A stretch of DNA of 64,000 nucleotides. Origin: Siphonodentalium dalli. Its lineage: Eukaryota; Mollusca; Scaphopoda; Gadilida; Siphonodentaliidae. A model generated the notes under the pieces. That model was not told the DNA's origin, did no database searches, and worked only from the letters and a program-made list of their open reading frames with translations. Where the stretch lies: assembly GCA_032622095.1 (NCBI GenBank), contig CP136069.1, forward strand, positions 102,638,278 to 102,702,277. Direction: 5' to 3'. The position numbers and the translations under genes were made by a program. Positions 22,601-37,600 of this stretch are shown piece after piece; position 1 is the stretch's first letter, and each line of letters begins with the position of its first letter.

Positions 22601-25600
22601 CTATTCACCAGATAATCATATGGATATTTAGTAATAGAAGGAGAAGAGATATGTTTTGGACTCTTCTGAAATTGGCACTGTCAGGTCTGCGGAATGCAAA
22701 ATATGCGCAAGCCGTAACATACTAGTATGTGTCGGCTGTCTGGTTGTCCTTAGGTACCCATAAGTTACACAAACAGTTATAATCAGTATCGCGAGAGCCT
22801 CACACAACCTTGGCGCAACCTAGATTTCGCAACCGTCATGTGAACCGAACCGTCGTGTGCCTCCAATACGCAGGCCTGCCGTGGTCGTGCGCAATATAAA
22901 TCTAAATGCTGTTCATGTAAACGCACTTAATATGTGTGACAATACAAATGCTGTCCTTTTTGTTAATTGCCCGATAATCAATTGGATATGAGGCAATAGA
23001 AAGAAAAGAGCCATGTGTTGGTCTCTGTTGAAAATTATAGTGGCAGCGGCCCTGCGCAATATAACTGCATGTTATGTAACTGTGCTTTATACGTGAGTGA
23101 AGGCTATTTCACATTTGATCTTTTCGATATGTGGAAATAGAAGGTTGAGAGCCAAGTGATGGGCTCAGTGGGAAAGGCTATTGGCAATGCATCTGGAGCA
23201 CGTGACAATATATATGCATAGTAGTTCGCCGTTACTATTCACGGATTGAAAGCGCAGATGTATGTCGGTATCGGTGAAAAAAATTGTCAGTTCTTATGTC
23301 ATTGAGCATTTAAGGCACTGATACCATTGGTATGGAACTATTACGGCTGGCCATACATGTGTCATGCTCACCATTTGACCGGTTTTGTGGCGATGAGGCA
23401 CTGATACCATATTGGTCCTGATTAATGGACCAATGAATGTTGAATGTATCGATAAACACTAATGTCTGAGGATAACAGTTCATGCCAGGTCACATCGGAA
23501 AAGGCGACTTGCCACAAGTAGGCCAGTAGGCTCGCAACAAGGATCTCATCCAAAATGTCACCAAAGAGTTCTGACCACGGACAGAATTAACATTGTATAG
23601 GTAAGCAAGCTATAGCTGAAGGTTCAGGCTACTGCGCTTGCATGGCTGTGCAGTCTTGGAACAGGGGAACCCATTCAGCAAAATACAGTAAGTAATTGCA
23701 AAGAAACGGACACAATTGTCGCCGAGAGAAAGTCAGATTATGATTTGATGGAGATCGCCATTCGATAATGTAAACTAGAAACGAAAATCCTTGTTGTCAA
23801 ATCGTGTGTCTGATAATCCTATTCCCCAATCAAACCAGTTGCACGAGTCGTAGCAACCGGACACTGTCAATTCATACTATACATGTACGTAAAGAAAGAG
23901 ACTATTATAGTATTACAGCATTATTTGACACAGGTCATATAATACTAGATGTATAACGAACAGAATCGCCTATTATTCCATTGATACGGGAAAGTGAATG
24001 GAATCGCAAGAACAGAGTCAGGATTGTCATGTAAATATTGTGAAGTCACTAACATCCGTGCCAACGTTCCAAGTATCCAAATACAAGCCCTCATGTTAAG
24101 ACATTCGGGCTAGCTAAGATTTGCAAATATTAATCGCTTAAGCACAATTAATGATAATGTATATGTACAATGATGTTCTTCGATAATCATTTCCCAAACG
24201 TCGATGAAGTTCCAGTCGCTCAACGTCAACTTACAAAATACAATTAGTTGAGGCAAAAGAAATTACATCAGGTAACAAGTTTCTATCTTTGTTATTTATT
24301 CATGTAAATTATTGCCAAAGGAGATATTTCTGTCCTGGACAACGTTCTGCGCACTAACATAGCTGTTGCATATATGATATGGCAGTATACATAACCTGAA
24401 CGTGGCGAAGATACGACGTCAGGAAATAGAATGTGTAGCGCGAAATTAGGCTACTCCGCATACCGCACCACGTGGATTCCGAAATTCGACAAGTCATGCC
24501 ACCGTATATGTTGCACAATAATGCAATATAGGTTGGCCATAAGTAAACGATATGCATCTGAGTCAGAATGGCCATCAATGGCGAATATGCCAACGTGATT
24601 CCAACGGTGTTTTTGTCAAATTCAATCACAAATTCGTAGACGAAATGTGTCGATAAAAAACACGCAATTCGCGCATACAATGAAACGAAGAGTTTCTGCG
24701 ATTTCGTAAATTTTTTATTAAAATACTGGGTAAGCAACGGATAAATTGCAAGTTGTTATCAACAATAAATATTGAGTTGATAATGCGCAATACAGAATAA
24801 CACTTCCTTAAAATTAACCACGTCCGATAGCTGGAGGAGGAATTAACAAGACAGTCAAAAACTGTGGGGTCGCTCACCAGACTGCAAAGACTGATGAGAC
24901 TGGGACTCTGGAGACCACAATAGTCAGAACTTTTCATAAGCACTTTGAAAAAAGTAGATCTAAACACGATATGTGGCTAGAGAGGCTTCAGTAGTGTACA
25001 GTGGGTAATTTCAAGGTGAATATCCACCATGAAATTGCCCACTGTTCACTACTGATCACCCCCCTCCTCCAGCTCAACAAGTCCCCTCCCGACCGGGCTC
25101 CAGACTCCCAAGTCTTGGGTTGGAATTTCACAACAGACATCTCAAACTTTCTCAATTTTTGGAAATTTCCAATCTCACAAGCACCTTTTTATAAAACCAT
25201 TTAGACATGTTTGAAGCCCATTTATCCATGGACCCAAAACACCATACATGTATGTCAGATTAATCAGGTAGTTCCAAGGAAGATGTTTTAATGAATTTGG
25301 TATATCAATGATTTTTTAAACACAAAAATTGTTAACTCCCCATAGCCCCCGTCATTTCTTAACAGGTTGACCTGATGTTAACAAATCTGAATATCAGTCA
25401 CTAAAGGATCATCCATACTATATGTAAGCTAAATAGTCCAACCTCTCTTGAGAAGACAATTTAAGAATGACTATAGAGACATACAGTTATGTCCCTGGTC
25501 CCACCCTATTTAACCTGGTGACCACATCTGAATAAATTTCAATACCAGACACCAACGAACCCTTCATACTAAATATCAGCAAAATAGACCTGTTAACATT

Positions 25601-28600
25601 TGTGGCGATTTCGGTCGAACAGTTTAACCCGAAGTAGGACAATGTGGACTGTTACTGGTTGAAAAATCAAATCTACAGCCTCATTGCCTCCACCCAGGCA
25701 GCTTAGAAATCAATAGGAATCTATATATTATTATACCAGTATCAAACAGCATACATACAGGTAGGGTGGGTGGTTGAGAGTTAAATCTCTTATCTCTGCC
25801 CTTATTTGAACAAATGTGAATCCCCATCTATGAGATCTATTCATCTAGAAATTTCAAACGGTAGATTTTAAGAGTTGAAGAAAACTTATTTTCCTCAAAA
25901 GTTTCCAAAAAATGACCTCACGTGTACAAATCTGAACCCCACTCACCAAAGGACCCTCCATACCAAAAGCTAAATAGGCCTGATGGTTTCTGAAGAATCA
26001 CTATGGAGGGAAAGAGTTATGGCCCTGGCTTCTCACCTATATGACCTGATCACAAATCTGAATGTGAGTCAAAATATATAAACCATTTCGGTCTTTAATA
26101 TGTATGTGGAGAAGAACAAAATTGATGGACGGATGGAAACATCCCAACAGAGGGATGAACGGGAGGACATACTGACAGACAAATTCAATCCAATATACCC
26201 CCCCCCCCCCCCCAGGTTTTCTTTGCAAATCAGGGTATAATGAGTACAACTGGATAGGTGGTGGTTAAGAATATAATAGTGGAACAGCCAAGCCTGAATA
26301 TAGTGTCTGACTTTTGCAGAATGAGGTCACTAAAGGGTGAATTTAGTGCTGCAATCCTGTAAGGTGGGCTAGCATCACCAAATTCACCCTCTGTGGACCT
26401 CATTATGCTTAGGCCTCAACTGCCATGGGAGACATAGGAACAGATTGAAGTTGTCCAGTTAATTGGTGATGTGCACCCATTGGGCACTTCAATTATCAAT
26501 TTTATCTTCTGACAGCAAATTAGGGAATATAGAAACTGAACAGAAGGGAAAAAGTAAGTAGAAATGTCAATTTAAGACCTGTATACTTCCCTGAAGATGA
26601 GGCCTAAGCAGAATGAGGTCCCTGGAGAGTGTATTTGGTGATGCTAGCAGAGTAGCATCACTAAATTCACCCTCTGGGGACCTCATTCTGCAAATGTCAG
26701 ACATACAGCATTTTGTTTTGATATGATATGTTAATGATACACACAGAGCATGACTGTTTACACCTTTTCTTGACTGCAGTGGGTGCAGGGCGTCGCAGAT
26801 TGGGGGGGGGTGGTAGTGGGGACAGGGGTGTAGAGGGGTGAGGAGGGAAAGGGGTGGAATGGGGTGTTTTGTGTCTAAAAAAATTCAAAAAATCAGGGGT
26901 TAAAATGAACAAAATATTTTTTTATTGGTTCATTTTGAATTGTGATTTGTTTTTTGAATTGAGCAAGGATTTAAATTTAACAATATTTTTTTTTAAATTA
27001 TTATTATTTTTTTTTTTAAGTTATGTTCCTGACACGGCCCCTATTTGACACACTGACCCCATTTGAACAAATCTGAACCCCAGTCACACAAGGACCCACC
27101 ATACAAAATATTAGCTAAATCGGCCTGATGATTCTGGAGAAGAAGTCATTCTAATAATTACTAGGGAGAATAGAGTTATGTCCCTGGTTCTGCCCCTATT
27201 TGACCCAGTGACCCCATTTGAACAAATCTGACCCCCAGTCACTCAAGGACCTTCCATACCAAATATAAGCTAAATAGGCCTGATTGTTCTTGAAAAGAAG
27301 TTGTTTTAAGAATTACTATGGCAGGAAAGAGTTATGGCCCTAGCTTCGCAACTATTTGACTCAGTGACCTTATTTTAACAAATCTGAGTCTGAGTCAAGC
27401 AGGGAACATCCACACCAAATATGAACTCATTTGGCCTTATGATACTGGAGAAGAAGATGATTGTTGACGGATGGACGGACGGACGGCCAGACGGACGGAC
27501 GGACGACGGACGAGGAGTGATGACTATAGCTCCACCGGAGACTTCGTCTCAGGTGAGCTAAAAACTGACTAGATGGATTGTTAGAACGCGAGATTCACGC
27601 GAGAGTTACACGAGACGCATTCATGCGTAGCTAATCCCGAGCACTGATTGACCGGAGTAAGCAATAAACGGACAATAAATTTTAACCCTCCTGATAACAC
27701 AAGGCCGAGGATAATAATCCATATAGTTCAGTTGAGGGCTTCTCCTTGGCGGAAAAATGCACTGTACTGTTCTGATGAAAAGATAAATTCTGTGTCAACC
27801 TTTAAAATTATGTTCAGCTCAACAATCGGTGAAAGGGCTTCCTATTTTAAGGATGTCCATAAACATGGTGGCCAGGTCATGGACACCATCATCACAATTT
27901 ATGTCCAGGTGAATAGGTCATGAGTTTGATCCCCAATATTGGCAAAAGTGCCTTCGGTGATATTAGTAGAATGCTACATTTTTCCAGTTGGCAAAGCAAC
28001 TGAATACTAGCTTATCAGTTTTGGGAACACGAACAAGTATATAATTATTTTGTCAGACAGCATGTGTCTATGGCATGTATAGAAAGTTAAAATTTCCAAA
28101 ACCGATCAAATGAATGAAACCAACATATATACAGGTAAAGAGCATGTCATGATAACTATAGTTGACAATTATGAAAATGATTGGATGAAAATTGGATAGC
28201 ATGTGTTTATGGAATGAGTGGGTGGGGTTAATATTTTCTAAGCCAGTTATAAACCAAATAATATAAAAAAAACCACAGAAGTCAGTGATATGTCACCCTA
28301 AACCATGACATGAAATATAAACTCAATTGGATAAAAAATAAAAAAAAGTTTTAGTTATCAAATCAGATAGCAAATGAGTGTGGTGGAGTGTTATTCCAAG
28401 GGGATGAACACAAATTGACACAAAGAACTTTGTTCCTATAAAAACATGTTAGAAATCCATGCAGTAATTCAATTACCTATATGTCAAAGAATCTGGTAAT
28501 GCCAGAATTGTAATTAATACTCCAACCCATGTAACAGCTACTTAATCATAGGCTCATGCCAAGTTCAAATAAATAGGCCACCATTGCTTGTGTTTACATA

Positions 28601-31600
28601 AAGCTGCTAAAATACCCACATGTGATTCTCTCTCATTAATGTGTTGACATCAAAGCACATGCATGTAAGGTAAGTGGTTCAAAGTAGAAGGTTTAATTTT
28701 TCTAATGTTCTGCCCAGTTGAAACATAGTGGATAGCACATGTCAAAACTGATCAATACCAAGATATATACAGGTGAGATGTATATCATCATAAACCTGAA
28801 TATAAAATATGAACACAATCGGAAAAACAGAACAATACACAGTCACGGGGCTGCACAGGAGGGGGTTAATTTATACTGACCAATAGCACCGTTCAATCTA
28901 GCGAAATTATTCTATTTATAGAACAACGAGACATCAGACATTTTCCAGTATTTGCATGTTGTCCTACCATGAGCATTGCTAACATGTCACATCATTAAAA
29001 CAGTCCTGGTGGGTCTCAGAAGAGAAAAACGAAAACAACAAAAAATCGCAAAAATTGACAAACTAAGGACCATATTAAACTCAGGCCAAAAAATTGGGAT
29101 AAACCTGATTTTTTCAATAATTTAATTAAGAAAGTGGAGCAAGTAACTTGTATACCAAAAATGATTGAAATTGGTTTATATTTGTTGGGAGTGATCAAGC
29201 TGGACGGAAAAAAATCTAAGAAAATTGACCGTAACTGAGGCAAAAAATATTGGGATAACGGACCAAAATCATGAGAAAAAAATCTAAGGTCCATAACTCA
29301 GGACAAATAATGCAGTGTCTTTTATCTTCGTCTGACATCACAATTGAAATGTCTTCATTGTTTTAACAATGCAGTGATGACACTAGAACAGAAAACATGA
29401 TACTTTTTTATGAATATTGCTAAATGTGCAGTTTAATATATGAATGTATGGAATTACAAAACAGTGGTGAAACTCGAGATTTGTCAAACATTGTGAAATG
29501 AGCAGGTATTTGTATTTGGGTGATCATGGGCTAGATTTTCCCATTATGTCTATATGTATGATTGGTGTTGTCTAATATAAATAGACTAACGGAAGCTCAA
29601 TATGAAATTCCCTAGTTGTTTCAACACTAGTTCTCATTTGGATCCCTACCTGAACACTGATTTATCCATGATTTGACATGTTTGTCGTAAATACGGGTTT
29701 GGGATCTCTGAACCAGCAGCATAACGGAATCTTTTATCTCTCACTTTGTAACCATTTTTTCTGGACAACACTGTAGATACAACATCCTTCATATGTTGCT
29801 GCAATCAACAAATGAATTATCTTATTACTATGGTATGGGTAAACATAAAAAGGCAGAATTAACTCATTGAAAAACAAATGAAAGTGTCAATGACACTGTA
29901 GCTCAACTTAGGTAGGGGAATAATTTAATGGTTGACAGTAAATGGAGGAATAGGAAAAGTGCTAATTGAAATATCTAAGTAAGACTAGATGTACATGTCA
30001 ATATCAACATTCATAACAGGTTTCATAATGATCGGATCAGGGATGTGGTGATTATGGTGTGCCAAAGGATTTATTGATGCAAAGAGTAAATTCTAAAATG
30101 GCCACCGGCAGCCATGTTTTTTTCCGAATTACCCCAAAATGACTTGTTCCCATCTACAGCCTTTACAAATCTCATAATGATCTGATCAAAGGTATGACCT
30201 GTAGCCTGTGCCAATGGATTTAGTCATGCAAAGAGTAAAATCCAAGATGGCTGCTGGCGGCCATGTTTTTCGGCTGAACGACCCCAAAATGACTCGTTTC
30301 CCATCTACATGTCATTGTTAACATACATGACAAATTTCTTGAAGTTCTGACCAAAGCTACGACCTGTAGCCCGCACCAAAGGATTTATTCATGCAAAGAG
30401 TAAAATCCAATATGGCTGCTGGCGGACATGTTTTTTAGCCAAACGACCCCAAAATGACTCGTTCCCATCTACATGTTAATATTAACATCCATGACAAATT
30501 TCATGATGATCAGACGAACAGCACGACATGTAGCCCGCGCCAATGGATTGAATTTTGAAATCCAAAATGGCCACCAGCGGCCATGTTTTTTGGCCGAATG
30601 ACCCCAAAATGACTCGTTCCCATCTACATGTCAATGTCAACATTCATGACTAAATTCATAAAGATCAGACCATAGGTACGACCTGTAGCCCGCGCCAAAG
30701 GATTTAGTCATGCAAAGAGTAAAATCCATGATGGCTGCTGGCGGCCATGTTTTTTGGCCGTATGACCCCAAAATGACTCGTTCCCATATACATGTCAATA
30801 TCAATATTCATGACAAATTTCATAAAGGTCAGACCCAAGGTACGACCTGTAACCCGTGCCAAAGGATTTAGTCATGCAAAGAGTAAAATCCAAGATGGCT
30901 GCTGGCGGCCATGTTTTTTGGCCGAACGACCCCAAAATCACTCGTTCCCATCTACATGTCATTGTTAACATCCATGACAAATTTCATGAAGTTCTGATTA
31001 AAACTAAGACCTGTAGCCTGCGCCAAAGGATTTAGTCATGCAAAGAGTAAAATCCAAGATGGCTGCCAGCGGCCATGTTTTTTGGCCGTATGACCCCAAA
31101 ATGACTCGTTCCCATATACATGTCAATATGAATATTCATGACAAATTTCATAAAGGTCAGACCAAAGGTACGACCTGTAACTCGTGCCAAAGGATTTAGT
31201 CATGCAAAGAGTAAAATCCAAGATGGCTGCTGGCGGCCATGTTTTTTGACCGAACGACCCCAAAATCACTCGTTCCCATCTACATGTCATTGTTAACAAC
31301 CATGACAAATTTCATGAAGTTCTGACCAAAGCTACAACCTGTAGCCCGCGCCAAAGAATTTAGTCATGCAAAGAGTAAAATCCAAGATGGCTGCTGGCGG
31401 CCATGTTTTTTGGCTGAACGAACCCAAAATCACTCGTTCCCATCTACATGTCAATATTAACATCCATGACAAATTTCATGATGATCGGACGAACAGCACA
31501 ACCTGTAGCCCGCGCCAATGGATTGAATTTTGAAATCCAAAATGGCCACCAGCGGCCATGTTTTTTGGCCGAATGACCCCAAAATGACTCGTTCCCATCT

Positions 31601-34600
31601 ACATGTCAATGTCAACATTCATGACAAAATTCATAAAGATCAGACCATAGGCATGACCTGTAGCCCGCGCCAAAGGATTTAGTCATGCAAAGAGTAAAAT
31701 CCATGATGGCTGCTGGCGGCCATGTTTTTTGGCCGAACAACCCCAAATTCACTCGTTCCCATCTACATGTCATTGTTAACATCCATGACAAATTTCATGA
31801 AGTTCTGATCAAAACTACGACCTGTAGCCTGCGCCAAAGGATTTAGTCATGCAAAGAGTAAAATCCAAGATGGCTGTCAGCGGCCATGTTTTTTGGCCGA
31901 ACGACCCCAAAATGACTCGTTCCCATCTACATGTCAATATTAACATCCATGACAAATTTCATAATGATCAGACGAACAGTACGACCTGTAGCCCGCGCCA
32001 ATGGATTGAATTTTGAAATCCAAAATGGCAACCAGCGGCCATGTTTTTGGGCCGAATGACCCCAAAATGACTCGTTCCCATATACATGTCAATATCAATA
32101 TTCATGACAAATTTCATAAAGGTCAGACCAAAGGTACGACCTGTAACCCGTGCCAAAGGATTTAGTCATGCAAAGAGTAAAATCCAAGATGGCTGCTGGC
32201 GGCCATGTTTTTTGGCCGAACGACCCCAAAATCACTCGTTCCCATCTACATGTCATTGTTAACATCCATGACAAATTTCATGAAGTTCTGATTAAAACTA
32301 AGACCTGTAGCCTGCGCCAAAGGATTTAGTCATGCAAAGAGTAAAATCCAAGATGGCTGCCAGCGGCCATGTTTTTTGGCCGTATGACCCCAAAATGACT
32401 CGTTCCCATATACATGTCAATATCAATATTCATGACAAATTTCATAAAGGTCAGACCAAAGGTACCACCTGTAACCCGCGCCAAAGGATTTAGTCATGCA
32501 AAGAGTAAAATCCAAGATGGCTGCTGGCGGCCATGTTTTTTGACCGAACGACCCCAAAATCACTCGTTCCCATCTACATGTCAATATTAACATCCATGAC
32601 AAATTTCATGATGATCAGACGAACAGCACGACCTGTAGCCCGCGCCAATGGATTGAATTTTGAAATCCAAGATGGCCACCAGCGGCCATGTTTTTTGACC
32701 GAATGACCCCAAAATGACTCGTTCCCATCTACATGTCAATGTCAACATTCATGACAAATTTCATGAAGATCAGACCAAAGGTACGACCTGTAGCCCACGC
32801 CAAAGGAAATTGTTGACGGACACACGGACACACGGACACACGCGCACACGGACGACGGACGCCAAACCATGGCAATAGCTCAAACTTACAAAAGTAAGTT
32901 GAGCTAAAAATGCGTGTTGTGTGATTCTTATGTCTGTCGTTCTTAGGGAGTGGGGGGGGGGGGATTTCATCGGGTCAGTTTTTCCACCCTAGGGACGGGT
33001 ACCATCATTTCTCTTGATTAAAAAGGCAGAATTAACTCATTGAATAAAAATAATTTAAAAAATGTCATGTTTCTGACCAACCATGCCAGTGGCCGGCTAA
33101 CCTGCTAGTCTTCTATACTATATATTTTGAGACTTCGTATATATGTGTGTGTGTGTGTGTGTGTGTACTTCATAGAATCCAAAACGCGTGTACAGATTGA
33201 GCTCAAACTTCCTATGTAAGTGTCAAATCCCACCGACACGACCGTGGTTGCGGTTTAGAGAAGCTCAGAGCACCCGTTCTCCAATCTCAAATCACCGCAA
33301 AGGCACGGCATGGGTTAATCAAGTGATTATTTAATGAGCGTTTGTTTTTGACGCATCTCTATAAAGAGCGTCTGTTTGCCATTCAACGTTATTTGCATCT
33401 GCAGAGAGATATACGGAACATACATTAAATTTTAAAAACATTTGTTTCTGACCAACGCTGCGAGCACGGATGGCGCGCTTTGTTTTTACAGTATATAGTT
33501 ATATACCGAAATCATCCCAGATAATCACGAATATAGCATCGGATTTCTCCCCAGATATACCGTTATAAAGCTACTGGAATCTGCCAATCTACGGGAAATT
33601 CCAGGGAATGCCGATTGAGCTCAAACTTGCTACCCACGGGAAGTGTCATATATATGAGTGTGTCCTTTATAGACTCGAACCGATTGAGCTGAAACTTGCT
33701 AAATAAGAAAATAGCCCCCAAGCCGTAAATATCAACAACAACGATATTACTAAATACACGTTTTCGGCAATGTGAGAGTTTTCGGGGAGCCGTGATGCCA
33801 ACAACAACGACCCGAAGCCCTGAATGCCAACAACAGATTCAATGCAATGTTATCTATTATGCAGAGAGATTTCACGACATTACGACGGGTACGGCAGACT
33901 CAAAATATTATGCAGACAGATTTCCCGACGGGAAGCGTTTGTTTTAAATTCAATGCAATGTTATCGTAGAGAGATTTCACGAAACAAAGAATGCGTTGTC
34001 TGTCGTTCCTAGGAAGGGGGGATTTCTACGGGTAAATTTTTCCGCCAGAAACAAAAAAATTAAAAAAATTAACAATAAAAAAACAATTCAGAAACAAAAT
34101 ATATTAAATTTAAAAAACATTAAATTCATATTCAAAAATGTCATGTTTCTGAAACAAAGCCATGGGACGAATGCCGCCAGTAGCGGGCTAACCTGCTAGT
34201 CTACTATATATTTTGAGACTTCCATACATATATATATATATATGTGTGTGTGTGTCCTTTATAGACTCGAAAACGGCTCCACCAATAGAGCCCAAACTTC
34301 CTATCTAAGGGTAAAAAGCCACGGGAATGGTCATCGGACCATTCGCGAGCCCGTGCGAACTCTCCTTCACCCTTCAACTGCCACCGCAATGGGGATTGAT
34401 GGGTTAATGAGTTAATGATTAAAGAGCGTTCGTATCTGCGGTGTCGTTGTTAAAGAGCGTTACATCGGAAATATGCATGCATTTCCATTGCATAGAACTC
34501 GCTTCTACGAATCTTCCCAAGGGTGGCGAAATTGTTAATAAATGCGTTTATGTCTCTTCGATAATTGCCTAATACAATTAAAGTGTGGAGTCTGTCCACT

Positions 34601-37600
34601 TTCCCATGATATATCGTATTCTTGAACCACCGGGTTCGAGATATTTTATTCTTTCCGACATCGTCATTTTTGTCACTCGAAATCACTCGATTCGGCATCA
34701 ATTCATCCCTTGTGAGGCCTTCTAAAATTATGACTTCACTTCCCAGTTATGCCCCAGGGTGTGGACTATGAGGAGAGATTTATTGGAAGTCATAAGATAT
34801 TTTGTATTGCCCGGGAACAATACTTTTGAGTTGATTCCATCGATCGCCTTATGTTTCCATTTTCGATGCATCGCGTTAATAACGTACTTGCACTAAATTG
34901 TACCTCTTGTATGAAACGGGTACCCACAAATGACCTTGGGCGATATCTCGGTCGTCAGCAGTGACCGAGATGTGAATTTGTTATGTATGGTCAACTCGGA
35001 ACGGGGAATATTTTTGTCGGGTTATTTTGTCCACCCAACATGACCTTGACCTTGAAACGGGTACCCGCAAATGATAGCATGCTGTCGGCGTGCCTGTACG
35101 GGGTTACCTTGAAAACAAAAATTAATGGATCGACCAAAGCCATGGGACCAATGAATTCTAAGAAGACGTAAGGAAAATATAAGCAATAAAATTTGTAGTT
35201 CATTGCTGAAAGCAGCATTGGCAAAAGCGGTCATGTTGACCTACCAAATTTGAGGACTGATTCACTATCACCCATTTACTGTCACTGTTACTGTGAATAT
35301 AATACTTGGTTTAGGGAGAGATAGACCAACTTTAAACTGTGATTAGATTCAAAACAGAGACTATTCCTTAAATGCAGTGCAGGAATGTATGCCTATCACC
35401 ATGTCTAAACTCGTGAAATCAATTGAACTCCCAATAGCTCTATGTTGATGTGAACTATTCCCATTAGATAATGCTACAGCTATCATAGAGAAAAGTTTTT
35501 GGTCATGCATCAAGCAGTCGCAGTCGATTCCTACATGGACACGAAAACATGTAGCCCTCAGTCATCTGGGCCTCATGCCCTTGGAGAAAGAAGTCCACAG
35601 ACAAAAACTCATGTACCTGTCGAAACTAATTCACCTTCCGATCGAACATCAAACGGCGTTAGAATTGCTTCTCATGAAGGCATACCAGACCATTCTTTTT
35701 AATAGACAATGTACTGGTTATGTGAAAGAGTTGATCCTACTCTTAGAGACCTATGCTTTGATGTACTTCTTGGTGGACTATCTGGACACAGGGTACTTTC
35801 CCACTATTAAGATACCTGGAAAAACATTGCAAAATCGAAGGTGCTCGATACCAACATATCTGAAAGGAATGGTGCTGTTTCCAGAGACAGTACACTACAG
35901 TTCTTCTGACCATGGCCGATATCGACAATATTATCCAACAACTGTCGCCACTTGAAGGTAATCAGACACCTAGCACTCATCGTTAATGAAACGACAATGA
36001 TAATAGACTATGTTGTTTTCTATGTGGGATAGTCTACAGTGATGAGTTAACACATGTGATGTTTCTGTGCAAAGCGAATATTTTGGTGCATTTCCGTAAT
36101 GTCTTTTGGGAAAGAATAACCAAAGTATATGGATTTCATGTTTATAATTTCTTGGATATACTGGCTCCTTTAGATTTCATCTTTCATTCATTGTCTTGAT
36201 CTGGGACTCTATTCTGATTGACTTTGCAATATTTCCTTTCCACATATCAGCCAACAATAATTGGATCACACCCTTGTGTCGATCACAAAATGTACAAGCT
36301 TTAATCAGTGATAAAGTAGTGTGACGCCACACTCTGTTCCTGTTTGCATACCTGTTGTCAATATACCTACAAACTTTACATACAACCTGCAAATATATAA
36401 TTGTTTTGGGCTACATCAAGATAAATAATACCTGTCAAACTGATTCATCGAATATTAGATATTCAATTTAACTACATGTAAGCTGTCTTTTTGTTTCTCT
36501 CTACTTTCAATGTGAATAGTTACATGTGAGCTATTGACAAATTAGCAAGTCGCTTGGACAATCATCTCATGTGTGTTATTGCACATATTCACTTTAATAC
36601 TTGGATTTTGTATATCAAGATATATGTATAGTTTGTCTAACATATATCAAGATATATGTACAGTTTGTGTAACATATTGACACTCTCCAGAATGGAGGAA
36701 TAAAAGTTATAAATCAAATGAGTACCGGATGATGAAAGGATATAATTCATGAGAGGCTTGAATGAAATGTGACCATACACCACATTAACAAGTTCAATAA
36801 AAGATATGAGATTATAATATATATTGTGTTCGGTATTTATTCCACGCTCATGTAATAGGCAACCCCTGTCCTTGAACATGAGATTCATTGATATACATGA
36901 ATAACTTCATCATTGTGAATTTACAGGCATGTTTAGGATGGGATAACTTCATCATTGTGAATTATTCAGACATCAATCCAAACAGACAGTTAATAATGTT
37001 ATTTTCTTCATCATCCCTTGTCACAATGTCAACATGAATTAATTCCAGCTTGTATTTAGCATGTTGCAGATGCTAATATGCTAATTATACCAATTCTGTT
37101 TGCATTAATGAGTGTGCAATTAAATCCAAAATCTCACAATGACATATCTTTTACTATTAAGGTATCCTTTAATAAAGATTTATAAAAGTTGTTGTACCTC
37201 CATAGCAGCCATGACTAGTTTAACAGTTTTATCTTGGACTTCTTCTAAACCATATTCCCATGCTGAGATTATCATTCGACCATGTACCATCGATATATCT
37301 GGAAGGCTCAATTCCCGAGAAGCAAAAGCTATGAAACAAAATTAAAAATAATTTATTTGTAGAATTGCAGGCATATAAATAGATATGTGTATACCAAAAA
37401 ACAAGACTCAGAATTGTCTCAAACCTTTTGAAAGAGTGTTTGAACCTTTGTTATCTATTATATATTTTGGAACTTCTGTCTGTCTTTCTGTGTGTGTGTG
37501 TTATAGACTCGAAAACTATGACATGAAAATGTCATTGACACTGTAGCTTAACTTGGATAGGTGATAATTTTATGCGTTACCGTCAATGGAGTGACTAGAA

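Noticed and set aside
24354-24737. 127-codon hydrophobic minus-strand frame
   Set aside because: Opens without an ATG, has no recognisable domain or splice borders, and AT-rich DNA often yields such frames.
27890-28030. Possible tRNA-derived SINE (GAGTTTGATCCCC resembling a B box, then TTGGCAAAGCA)
   Set aside because: No convincing A box, no cloverleaf and no defined ends.
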